From Avimonoglobus sp965151315 (lineage in GTDB: Bacteria > Bacillota > Clostridia > UBA1381), in assembly GCA_965151315.1 (NCBI GenBank), contig CBCTZG010000082.1, forward strand, positions 1 to 12,553: a DNA stretch of 12,553 nt. Reading direction: 5' to 3'. Position numbers and translations under genes: made by a program. Under the pieces are notes generated by a model. The model made no database searches and was not told where the DNA came from. It was given only the letters and a program-made list of their open reading frames with translations. Within the stretch, counting starts at the first letter, position 1. Each line of letters starts with the position of its first letter. Shown here one piece after another: positions 6,538 through 12,252 of the stretch.

Positions 6538-6861
6538 TCAGTCGTTAAATACTTCTTCGCACTTTTTGCAGTATCTTACCTTGGAGCCGTCCTCCAGAAC
6601 CTTAACGCCTGTCCGGGCAGGCTTGCCGCACTTGGAGCATACCCGCATAACATTGGACGCGTCAATAGCGGCCTCCGCGTGGATAATACCGCTTTCCTCA
6701 CCCTGCCGTCTGGCCTTCTGGTGTTTTTTCATCATAGCTACGCCTTCTACAATAACCTTGCCCTTTTCCGGAATTGCTGTGATGATCTTGCCTTCCTTGC
6801 CTTTATCCTTACCGGCGATTACCTGAACGATGTCGCCGCGCTTAACATGCATTTTCTTCAT
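6538..6861 (-). CDS. rplX: 50S ribosomal protein L24 with zinc-ribbon C-terminus
   Basis: L24 starts 50S assembly by binding the 5' end of 23S rRNA near the tunnel exit. The 107 residues begin with a KOW motif (5-32, VKRGDIVQVIAGKDKGKEGK). The C-terminal part holds C75 and C78 (RVCSKCGKPARTG) and C98 and C101 (RYCKKCEEVF), a Cys4 zinc ribbon. Such a C+ form is found in many Gram-positive and other bacteria, while E. coli L24 lacks the cysteines. AAGGAGGT lies 9 nt before the ATG; an internal ATG at codon 4 is less well placed. It follows rplN by 15 nt. Confidence 0.98.
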   Translation of the reverse strand: MKKMHVKRGDIVQVIAGKDKGKEGKIITAIPEKGKVIVEGVAMMKKHQKARRQGEESGIIHAEAAIDASNVMRVCSKCGKPARTGVKVLEDGSKVRYCKKCEEVFND

Positions 6862-6876
6862 TCTCTCAGCACCTCC

Positions 6877-7245
6877 TTACAGAACTTCGGGAGCCAATGA
6901 CAAAATCTTCATATACTCTTTATCTCTGAGCTCTCTAGCGACAGGCCCGAAGATACGGGTACCTCTCGGGTTTTTGTCGTCCTTAACAATGACTGCCGCA
7001 TTTTCATCAAAACGAATATAGGAACCGTCCGGCCGTCTTGTTTCCTTTACTGTCCGGACTACAACCGCCTTTACAACGTCGCCTTTTTTAACAACGCCGC
7101 CCGGTGTTGCCTTTTTAACCGAACAAATAATCTCATCGCCAACGGAAGCATATCTCTTTTTAGAGCCGCCCATAACACGAATACACATAACTTCCTTTGC
7201 GCCGGTGTTATCCGCGACCTTCAAACGTGTTTGCTGTTGAATCAT
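6877..7245 (-). CDS. rplN: 50S ribosomal protein L14
   Basis: L14 forms part of the inter-subunit face of the 50S and the docking site for the ribosome silencing factor RsfS. The 122-residue length is exactly typical. The start MIQQQTRLKVADNTGAKE, the basic turn GGSKKRYASVGDEI, and the ending RDKEYMKILSLAPEVL are diagnostic. A GGAGGA Shine-Dalgarno precedes the ATG. In E. coli this gene opens the separate spc operon; here it follows rpsQ by only 30 nt, and I see no terminator or convincing promoter in that gap, so the two clusters probably form one transcript. Confidence 0.98.
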   Translation of the reverse strand: MIQQQTRLKVADNTGAKEVMCIRVMGGSKKRYASVGDEIICSVKKATPGGVVKKGDVVKAVVVRTVKETRRPDGSYIRFDENAAVIVKDDKNPRGTRIFGPVARELRDKEYMKILSLAPEVL

Positions 7246-7275
7246 GTCTTTCCTCCTTCCCGGCAGACAGTAGCA

Positions 7276-7533
7276 TTACTGCGCCTTTTCTACGATTTCA
7301 ACCAGTCTCCATCTTTTGTCCTTGGAGATGGGCCTTGTTTCCATAACCTTCACCTTATCGCCCTTTGCGCAGATGTTTTCCTCGTCATGGGCTTTCAGCT
7401 TATATGTCCGTTTTACGACCTTGCCGTAAAGCGGGTGCTTTACGCTGTATTCAATGGCAACAACGATGGTCTTGTCCATTTTGTTGCTGATAACCTTACC
7501 AATCTTCACCTTCCGGCTGTTTCTTTCTGCCAC
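7276..7533 (-). CDS. rpsQ: 30S ribosomal protein S17
   Basis: S17 is an OB-fold primary 16S binder that helps the 5' domain of the 30S fold. The 85 residues start MAERNSRKVKIGKVISNKMD and contain the signature GDKVKVMETRPISK (58-71). The start is GTG at 7533, with AAAGGAGG 9 nt upstream at 7543-7550. A TTG eight codons farther out was rejected because the Shine-Dalgarno would fall inside the coding region. A 73-nt AT-rich spacer containing a 7-bp hairpin separates it from rpmC, and rplN follows after 30 nt. In E. coli it closes the S10 operon. Confidence 0.97.
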   Translation of the reverse strand: MAERNSRKVKIGKVISNKMDKTIVVAIEYSVKHPLYGKVVKRTYKLKAHDEENICAKGDKVKVMETRPISKDKRWRLVEIVEKAQ

Positions 7534-7542
7534 GTCGGTGTG

Positions 7543-7550
7543 CCTCCTTT
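7543..7550 (-). promoter_or_regulatory. Shine-Dalgarno that fixes the rpsQ GTG start
   Basis: AAAGGAGG on the minus strand, 9 nt before the GTG at 7533. It excludes the in-frame TTG at 7557 as the start. It lies one base below the AT-rich hairpin at 7552-7571 in map coordinates, so folding of that stem could influence access. Confidence 0.8.
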
Positions 7551-7551
7551 C

Positions 7552-7571
7552 ATACAATCTCTATATTGTAT
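7552..7571 (-). other. AT-rich inverted repeat before the rpsQ Shine-Dalgarno
   Basis: ATACAAT, 6-nt spacer ATAGAG, ATTGTAT on the mRNA strand gives a perfect 7-bp stem placed directly before AAAGGAGG. Only one of the seven pairs is G-C, so it is weak. There is no T-run. It might be a processing point or a translation-tuning element, or simply AT-rich spacer. Confidence 0.3.
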
Positions 7572-7606
7572 TTCATTGCTTATTAAAAAGTAATCTCGCT
7601 CGGCGA

Positions 7607-7810
7607 TCAGATTGCGGAACCTTCCAGTTCTCTTTCACGAATGATGGTATTGACACGAGCGATGGTTTTCTTTACGTCGGCAATCCGCTGGGGGTTATCC
7701 AGCTGGTTGATCGCGTGCTGGAACCGCAGATTGAACAGCTCCTGCTTGCAGGAAGCCAGCTTTTCAGTCAGCTCAGCCGTTGACAGCTCTCTCAGCTCAT
7801 TTACTTTCAT
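7607..7810 (-). CDS. rpmC: 50S ribosomal protein L29
   Basis: L29 is a small two-helix protein beside L23 at the tunnel exit, where trigger factor and SRP dock. The 67 residues are MKVNELRELSTAELTEKLAS, then CKQELFNLRFQHAINQLDNP, then QRIADVKKTIARVNTIIRER plus a short tail. The KQELFNLRFQ and IRxxKxxIARxxT patterns are diagnostic; the two helices would be about 8-35 and 40-62. It starts 2 nt after the rplP stop, so it is probably translationally coupled to L16; its Shine-Dalgarno (GGATGGTGA region, inside rplP) is weaker than those of its neighbours. Confidence 0.97.
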   Translation of the reverse strand: MKVNELRELSTAELTEKLASCKQELFNLRFQHAINQLDNPQRIADVKKTIARVNTIIRERELEGSAI

Positions 7811-7812
7811 TC

Positions 7813-8235
7813 TTATTCACCATCCTCTGCTTCACGTTTGACAAATTTGCACTTTAAGGGCAGCTTATGCATCGCCAGACGAAGGGCCTCCCGGGCAACC
7901 TCCTCACTAACGCCGCCGATCTCAAACATAACCCGGCCCGGCTTTACGACCGCGACCCAGTACTCCGGGCTGCCTTTACCGGAACCCATTCGTGTTTCCG
8001 CAGGCTTCTGCGTAACAGGCTTATCCGGGAAAATCTTGATCCAAACCTGGCCGCCTCTTTTGGTGTATCTGGTCATAGCGATACGGGCAGCCTCAATCTG
8101 TCTGGAGGTGACCCACGCGGGCTCTAAGGCCTGTAAGCCAAAATCACCGTTGGAAACCACGTTCCCCCGGGTTGCCTTGCCCTTCATCCTGCCACGCATC
8201 TGCTTTCTATATTTCACTCTCTTCGGTAATAACAT
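7813..8235 (-). CDS. rplP: 50S ribosomal protein L16
   Basis: L16 lies by the A-site tRNA elbow near the peptidyl transferase region and is a late 50S assembly factor. The 140 residues start MLLPKRVKYRKQMRGRMKG, with the blocks TRYTKRGGQVWIKIFPDKP (55-73) and AETRMGSGKGSPEYWVAVVK (79-98), the family signatures. The loop around R82-K87 points to the tRNA and is where evernimicin and avilamycin resistance changes occur in other species; it looks ordinary. GGGAGG lies 9 nt before the ATG, inside the end of rpsC. It begins 2 nt after the rpsC stop. Confidence 0.98.
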   Translation of the reverse strand: MLLPKRVKYRKQMRGRMKGKATRGNVVSNGDFGLQALEPAWVTSRQIEAARIAMTRYTKRGGQVWIKIFPDKPVTQKPAETRMGSGKGSPEYWVAVVKPGRVMFEIGGVSEEVAREALRLAMHKLPLKCKFVKREAEDGE

Positions 8236-8237
8236 GA

Positions 8238-8930
8238 TTATTTGCCTCCCTTCGGCCGACGGTCTCTGCGCTCCGTCCGCTGCTCAGCAACCTTCCGGTT
8301 ATCATGCAGCACCTCGCCCTTGTAGATCCAAACCTTGATGCCCAGGATCCCATAGGTGGTCATTGCTTCGGCAAAGCCGTAATCAATGTCCGCCCGCAGC
8401 GTCTGCAACGGGATGGTCCCTTCATGGTACTGCTCTGTTCTCGCGATTTCCGCACCGCCCACACGGCCGGATACGCTTGTCTTAATCCCTTTGATGCCCA
8501 GGCGCATCGCCCGGCCCATTACCTGCTTCATTGCCCGGCGGAAGGAAATTCTTCTTTCCAGCTGCGCCGCAATATTTTCCGCTACCAGCTGGGCGTTGGT
8601 GTCCGGCTGCTTTACTTCCATAATATTGATGTTTACGCCCTTGCCGGTCATCTTCTCCAGCTTCGCCTTCAGCTTTTCGATCTCAGCGCCCTGGCGGCCG
8701 ATGATAATGCCAGGCTTCGCGGCGTGGATTGTTACATAGATCTTGTTCTGCTTTCTTTCGATCACGATCTTCGCGATACCCGCGTCATAGCTTGCCTTCT
8801 TGACAAATTTACGAATATTGTAATCTTCAACCAGCTGATCCCCGAAGTCTTTCTTATCTGCGATCCACTTGGAATCCCAATCCTTGATAATGCCGACCCG
8901 CAGACCATGCGGATTTACTTTCTGTCCCAT
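8238..8930 (-). CDS. rpsC: 30S ribosomal protein S3
   Basis: S3 is a 30S head protein at the mRNA entry channel with mRNA-unwinding function. The 230-residue length is typical. The type II KH domain has its GxxG loop as GRQG at 78-81 (KPGIIIGRQGAEIEKLK). The C-terminal domain includes RAMGLGIKG-like VMGRAMRLGIKGIKTSVSGR, then GGAEIARTEQYHEGTIPLQT, both diagnostic. AAGGAGGT is 6 nt before the ATG. It follows rplV by 19 nt and leads into rplP by 2 nt. Identity is secure. Confidence 0.98.
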   Translation of the reverse strand: MGQKVNPHGLRVGIIKDWDSKWIADKKDFGDQLVEDYNIRKFVKKASYDAGIAKIVIERKQNKIYVTIHAAKPGIIIGRQGAEIEKLKAKLEKMTGKGVNINIMEVKQPDTNAQLVAENIAAQLERRISFRRAMKQVMGRAMRLGIKGIKTSVSGRVGGAEIARTEQYHEGTIPLQTLRADIDYGFAEAMTTYGILGIKVWIYKGEVLHDNRKVAEQRTERRDRRPKGGK

Positions 8931-8949
8931 CGGAATACCTCCTTTTCGA

Positions 8950-9285
8950 TTATTCTTTCTCTTTGAGTACCAGCGTAATATGGCTGGTCCGCTTTAAAAT
9001 CCTGAACGCTCTGCCCTGCGCTCTGGGACGAACCCGCTTTAAGGTTGGGCCCTGGGTCGCGTAGCATTCAGCCACATATAAGTTGTTCACATCTAAGTTA
9101 TGGTTATGCTCCGCGTTTGCCATGGCGGAATTTAAAAGCTTTTCTAAATACTCGCTTGCCGCTTTCGGTGTGTTTTTGATGATTCCCATAGCTACACCAA
9201 CCGGCTTGTTTCTGATCAGGTCAAGAACGATCTTCACCTTTCTCGGAGAAATGCGAGCGTATCTTAAAACTGCACGTGCTTCCAT
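8950..9285 (-). CDS. rplV: 50S ribosomal protein L22
   Basis: L22 reaches from the 50S surface to the narrowest point of the exit tunnel, where its hairpin faces L4. The 111-residue length is typical. The N-terminus EARAVLRYARISPRKVKIVL and the C-terminal TLKRVRPRAQGRAFRILKRT are diagnostic. The tunnel hairpin is at about 80-96; insertions or deletions here give macrolide resistance in other species, and none is seen. AAGGAGG is positioned before the ATG. The gene is 38 nt from rpsS and 19 nt from rpsC. Confidence 0.98.
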   Translation of the reverse strand: MEARAVLRYARISPRKVKIVLDLIRNKPVGVAMGIIKNTPKAASEYLEKLLNSAMANAEHNHNLDVNNLYVAECYATQGPTLKRVRPRAQGRAFRILKRTSHITLVLKEKE

Positions 9286-9323
9286 TTCTGGATTCCTCCT
9301 TCCGATTCCTCAAATCCGATCTA

Positions 9324-9596
9324 TTATTTCGAAGTTTTTGCCCCAGCGTGGCCCCTGTAGGTTCTGGTGGGCGCAAATTCGCCCAGCCGGTGCCCGACCA
9401 TATCCTCGCTGATGAATACCGGCACATGCTTTCTTCCGTCATGCACGGCGATTGTGTGTCCAACCATTTCCGGGAATATTGTAGACGCTCTCGACCAGGT
9501 CTTCACAACCTTCTTCTCGTTTGCGGCGTTCATCGCGTCAATTCTGCTCATCAAGCGTTCTTCCACGAAAGGTCCCTTTTTCAATGATCTGCCCAT
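9324..9596 (-). CDS. rpsS: 30S ribosomal protein S19
   Basis: S19 is a 30S head protein that forms a heterodimer with S13 near the A-site tRNA. It has 90 residues, a little shorter than the 92-93 of many relatives because the basic C-terminal tail ends at HAGAKTSK. MGRSLKKGPFVEERLM, the block TWSRASTIFPEMVGHTIAVH, and VGHRLGEFAPTRTYRGH are diagnostic. GGAGG lies 9 nt before the ATG. It is 32 nt after rplB and 38 nt before rplV. Confidence 0.98.
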   Translation of the reverse strand: MGRSLKKGPFVEERLMSRIDAMNAANEKKVVKTWSRASTIFPEMVGHTIAVHDGRKHVPVFISEDMVGHRLGEFAPTRTYRGHAGAKTSK

Positions 9597-9628
9597 TCTT
9601 GTTTTCCTCCTTTCGGAATCAGCGATAA

Positions 9629-10462
9629 TTATTTATCGTTTCTTCTCTTTATGATGAACTTGTCAGTCTTGTTCTTTTTCTTTCTGGTCTTGTAACCCAA
9701 GGCAGGCTTGCCCCAGGGTGTAACAGGCGCCGGCCGGCCAATCGGTGATTTACCTTCACCGCCACCGTGCGGGTGGTCGTTGGGGTTCATAACGACACCG
9801 CGGACGGTAGGCCGCCAGCCCATGTGGCGCTTTCTGCCCGCCTTACCCACAGAAATATTTTCATGCTGCTGGTTTCCGACAACACCGATGGTTGCCTTGC
9901 ACTCCAGCCGAACCATCCGTACCTCACCGGAGGGCAGACGGATCTGGGCGTAATCGCCTTCCTTCGCCATAAGCTGGGCAGAGTTCCCGGCGGACCGAAC
10001 CAGCTGACCGCCTTTGCCCGGATACAGCTCAATGTTGTGGATCAGGGTACCTACGGGGATATCCTTTAAGAACAGGGCGTTTCCCGGCTTAATGTCCGCG
10101 CCTTCGCCGGAGACAACAACGTCGCCGTCAGTCAGGCCCAGCGGGGCGATGATATACGCCTTGGTACCGTCCTCATACTGCAGCAGGGCGATGTTTGCTG
10201 TCCGGTTGGGATCGTACTCGATGCCGATTACCGTCGCGGGCATACCGTCCTTATTCCGCTTAAAATCGATGATTCTATATTTTCTTCTGTTTCCGCCGCC
10301 TCTGTGACGGACAGTGATTCTACCATATGAATTTCTGCCTGCATTTTTCTTCAGGGACTCCAGCAAAGACCACTCCGGAGCGGTCTTTGTAATTTCGGCG
10401 AAGTCCGAAACTGTCATGAATCTTCTTGCAGGAGAGGTCGGCTTAAATTTTCTGATAGCCAT
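9629..10462 (-). CDS. rplB: 50S ribosomal protein L2
   Basis: L2 is a primary 23S binder needed for subunit joining and peptidyl transferase activity. The start chosen is the ATG at 10462, giving 277 residues beginning MAIRKFKPTSPARRF, the usual length and N-terminus. A GTG four codons upstream overlaps the AAGGAG site itself and was rejected. The C-terminal segment carries NDHPHGGGEGKSPIGRPAPV, with histidines at 230 and 232; the conserved catalytic-region histidine of E. coli L2 lies in this motif. The tail is lysine-rich (KTRKKKNKTDKFIIKRR). It follows rplW by 51 nt. Confidence 0.98.
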   Translation of the reverse strand: MAIRKFKPTSPARRFMTVSDFAEITKTAPEWSLLESLKKNAGRNSYGRITVRHRGGGNRRKYRIIDFKRNKDGMPATVIGIEYDPNRTANIALLQYEDGTKAYIIAPLGLTDGDVVVSGEGADIKPGNALFLKDIPVGTLIHNIELYPGKGGQLVRSAGNSAQLMAKEGDYAQIRLPSGEVRMVRLECKATIGVVGNQQHENISVGKAGRKRHMGWRPTVRGVVMNPNDHPHGGGEGKSPIGRPAPVTPWGKPALGYKTRKKKNKTDKFIIKRRNDK

Positions 10463-10513
10463 TATATCGTTCACTCCTTATCTGAAATTTCCAAATCAAG
10501 CTTGCAGCCGGAC

Positions 10514-10819
10514 TTACATCTCAAAGAACTCGATGGTCTTGCTGCCGGCAGCCAAGGTGATGACGGCCTTTTTCCAGGACGCTTTTCTCCCCTCGTATCT
10601 GCCCATTCTCTTCACCTTGCCCATTACCCGCATGGTGTTGACCTTCGCAACCTTTACACCGAATACTTCCTCGCAGGCCTTTTTGATTTCAACCTTGTTG
10701 GCGGAAACCGGGACCTCAAAGGTGTACTTCTTGATTTCGTTGCCCTGTCTGTCAAATTCTACTTCCATGCTGCGCTCGGAGATGATTGGTCTTCTGATAA
10801 TATCATGTGCGAACTTCAT
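10514..10819 (-). CDS. rplW: 50S ribosomal protein L23
   Basis: L23 sits at the tunnel exit and is the docking site for trigger factor and SRP. The 101 residues start MKFAHDIIRRPIISERSM and include KYTFEVPVSANKVEIKKACE, a family hallmark, with the rRNA-contact stretch GRYEGRKASWKKAVITLA near the end. The ATG shares one base with the rplD stop (TAATG), and its GGAGGT is written in the last rplD codons, so L23 is probably made by termination-reinitiation after L4. rplB follows after 51 nt. Confidence 0.98.
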   Translation of the reverse strand: MKFAHDIIRRPIISERSMEVEFDRQGNEIKKYTFEVPVSANKVEIKKACEEVFGVKVAKVNTMRVMGKVKRMGRYEGRKASWKKAVITLAAGSKTIEFFEM

Positions 10820-11442
10820 TATGCAAGCACCTCCTCAATCTTCTGGATCGCTTCCTTGGAAATCACGAGCTTGTCGTGCTTCAGGATCTCATATGTGTTC
10901 AGGGTGCCGACGTAGGTCGGTGTAACGCCCTTGATGTTCCGCGCGGATTTGTAGATATTTTCGTCCTTTTCCGCGGTGACGACCAGCGCCTTGGTGTCGA
11001 TCTCCAGGGCCTTTAGCAGGCTGGCGATCTTCGCGGTCTTGATCTCGTCTAACTTCATGTCCTCGATCACGAAAATCTCATACGCTTCATATTTCGCGGA
11101 AAGCGCGGATTTCAACGCTACCCGCTTTACTTTCTTATTTACGCTATATCTGTAATCCCGGGGCTTCGGGCCTAATGCGACGCCGCCGCCTGTCCACTGG
11201 GGCGCCCGGATGCTGCCTTGTCTTGCCCGGCCTGTCCCCTTCTGTCTCCAGGGCTTGATACCGCCGCCCCGGACTTCCGTACGGGTCTTTGTACTCTGTG
11301 TGCCCTGTCTCTGGTTTGCTAAGTAGTTCTTCACAACTTCGTGCAAAACAGGTTTATTCACTTCAGCGCCGAACACCGCTTCGCTCACTTCCATCGAGCC
11401 GATCTTCGCGCCTTCCATGTTATATACAGCTACTGTAGGCAT
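10819..11442 (-). CDS. rplD: 50S ribosomal protein L4
   Basis: L4 has a globular domain on the 50S surface and a long loop that lines the exit tunnel. In E. coli it also represses its own S10 operon by binding the leader; whether it does so here is unknown. The 207 residues start MPTVAVYNMEGAKIGSMEV at the ATG at 11442. AAAGGAGG lies 8 nt upstream, so earlier in-frame ATGs (at 11463 and 11448) are not the likely start. The tunnel loop is about 44-95, with GGGIKPWRQKGTGRARQGSI (60-79). It follows rplC by 27 nt and overlaps rplW by one base. Confidence 0.97.
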   Translation of the reverse strand: MPTVAVYNMEGAKIGSMEVSEAVFGAEVNKPVLHEVVKNYLANQRQGTQSTKTRTEVRGGGIKPWRQKGTGRARQGSIRAPQWTGGGVALGPKPRDYRYSVNKKVKRVALKSALSAKYEAYEIFVIEDMKLDEIKTAKIASLLKALEIDTKALVVTAEKDENIYKSARNIKGVTPTYVGTLNTYEILKHDKLVISKEAIQKIEEVLA

Positions 11443-11469
11443 ATTCATTTCCTCCTTTCCCAAACTCGG

Positions 11470-12099
11470 TTACGCTTTCACGCTGTTTCTGATGGTAACC
11501 AAACCGCCCTTGTTGCCAGGCACAGCGCCTTTCAACAGGATCAGATTATTTTCGGCGTCAACCTTGACAACCTCTAAATTCTGAACGGTTACCCGAACTA
11601 CGCCCATATGTCCCGGGAGCTTCTTGCCCTTCATAACCCGTCCGGGGTTGGAGCAGGCGCCCATGGAACCGGAGCCTCTATGATAACCAGAGCCGTGGGC
11701 CATCGGGCCTCTGTGCAGCCCCCAGCGCTTCATCGGGCCGGCAAAGCCTTTACCCTTGCTGATGCCGGTTACGTCGATCTTGTCGCCGGCGGCAAATACG
11801 TCCGCCTTGATCTCGTCGCCCACGTTCAAGCCGGAGCAATCGTCCAGCCGCAGCTCTCTGACATACTTCTTGCAGGCTACGTCAGCCTTTGCGAAATGTC
11901 CCTTCTGAGGCTTGTTCAGACTCTTTTCCCGAACATCCCCAAAGCCTACCTGCACAGCGTCATAGCCGTCGTTTTCTACCGTTTTCTTCTGCGTTACAAC
12001 GCAGGGGCCGGCCAGAATCACGGTTACGGGAACAACTTTCCCGTCTTCGTTAAAAATCTGGGTCATACCAACCTTGGTACCTAAAATCGCTTTTTCCAT
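11470..12099 (-). CDS. rplC: 50S ribosomal protein L3
   Basis: L3 is a primary assembly protein whose extended loop reaches toward the peptidyl transferase centre. The start chosen is ATG at 12099, giving 209 residues beginning MEKAILGTKVGMTQIFNEDG. An in-frame ATG six codons upstream was rejected because the codons between contain the Shine-Dalgarno AAGGAAGG (12106-12113). The family core is GISKGKGFAGPMKRWGLHRG (112-131), and the long loop near 130-165 contains HRGSGSMGACSNPGRVMKG. The Gln that PrmB methylates in gammaproteobacteria is not found at this point. The gene is preceded by an unusually long structured spacer. Confidence 0.97.
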   Translation of the reverse strand: MEKAILGTKVGMTQIFNEDGKVVPVTVILAGPCVVTQKKTVENDGYDAVQVGFGDVREKSLNKPQKGHFAKADVACKKYVRELRLDDCSGLNVGDEIKADVFAAGDKIDVTGISKGKGFAGPMKRWGLHRGPMAHGSGYHRGSGSMGACSNPGRVMKGKKLPGHMGVVRVTVQNLEVVKVDAENNLILLKGAVPGNKGGLVTIRNSVKA

Positions 12100-12105
12100 A
12101 TCTTT

Positions 12106-12113
12106 CCTTCCTT
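12106..12113 (-). promoter_or_regulatory. Shine-Dalgarno that fixes the rplC start
   Basis: AAGGAAGG on the minus strand, 6 nt before the ATG at 12099. It rules out the in-frame ATG at 12117, which would put this purine tract inside the gene. Confidence 0.7.
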
Positions 12114-12126
12114 TCAACAGTTATTG

Positions 12127-12149
12127 GTTCCCACAAAGCGGATGGGAAC
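12127..12149 (-). other. Hairpin upstream of the rplC Shine-Dalgarno
   Basis: On the mRNA strand GTTCCCA, 9-nt loop TCCGCTTTG, TGGGAAC is a perfect 7-bp inverted repeat. It ends 13 nt before the AAGGAAGG of rplC. No T-run follows. It is positioned where a regulatory protein could affect rplC translation. Confidence 0.45.
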
Positions 12150-12164
12150 ATTGACCTGCATCAT

Positions 12165-12204
12165 AGCCCGAAAGCTACTGCCACCCGGAATCCCGGGCTT
12201 TTTT
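12165..12204 (+). terminator. Terminator-like GC hairpin with T6, antisense to the operon
   Basis: Read on the plus strand, AGCCCG (12165-12170) pairs with CGGGCT (12194-12199), or CCCGG (12184-12188) pairs with CCGGG (12193-12197) around an AATC loop. The two pairings share bases and exclude each other. Both are followed by a T-run at 12199-12204. This has the form of an intrinsic terminator, but it would stop only antisense transcription, because on the coding strand the run is A6 and lies upstream of the stem. Low confidence that it works as a terminator. Confidence 0.3.
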
Positions 12205-12212
12205 GACCCGCC

Positions 12213-12226
12213 CGCACATCCGTGCG
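12213..12226 (-). other. Small perfect hairpin in the rpsJ-rplC spacer
   Basis: CGCAC, tetraloop GGAT, GTGCG on the mRNA strand: a GC-rich 5-bp perfect stem. It lies between the stem at the rpsJ stop and the GC hairpin near 12184. Confidence 0.4.
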
Positions 12227-12252
12227 AAAATTTCCCCGCAGGGAATTATTTT
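12227..12252 (-). terminator. Possible weak attenuator at the rpsJ stop codon
   Basis: On the mRNA strand TTCCC, loop TGCG, GGGAA (12245-12232) is a perfect stem flanked by AAAAT before (12252-12248) and ATTTT after (12231-12227), which can lengthen it across a 2-nt bulge. The rpsJ TAA lies within the left arm. The stem is short and the T-run only four long, so at most partial termination is expected; translating ribosomes would melt it. Confidence 0.3.

Larger units (their letters stand above)
12100..12245 (-). promoter_or_regulatory. Structured rpsJ-rplC spacer (possible leader or attenuator)
   Basis: At 146 nt this is the longest gap between genes in the window; all others are 73 nt or less. 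It contains four perfect inverted repeats listed separately (12127-12149, 12165-12199 with a competing 12184-12197, 12213-12226, 12232-12245), then the rplC Shine-Dalgarno. It codes for no recognisable protein. No convincing promoter was seen: TATGAT occurs on the mRNA strand at about 12158-12163, but no -35 box sits at the right distance. The density of stems suggests an RNA element controlling the rplC-onward genes; this is inference from sequence alone. Confidence 0.45.

Noticed and set aside
6495..6560. Search for an E. coli-like S8 repressor site at the rplX-rplE junction
   Set aside because: No stem with the expected internal loop could be drawn by eye around the rplE start.
8304..8966. 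220-codon open frame on the plus strand across rpsC
   Set aside because: It is antisense to a certain S3 gene, shows no recognisable domain, and arises from codon bias of the real gene.
10463..10513. 51-nt rplW-rplB gap as a possible regulatory spacer
   Set aside because: It holds only short AT-rich palindromic bits and the rplB ribosome-binding site; nothing stands out.
12158..12163. TATGAT as a -10 box for an rplC promoter on the minus strand
   Set aside because: No -35-like hexamer lies 16-18 nt upstream and there is no extended -10 TG.
12203..12231. Plus-strand promoter-like pair TTGACC, 17 nt, GAAAAT
   Set aside because: The -10 box is poor, it would drive only antisense RNA into rpsJ, and such matches are common by chance.
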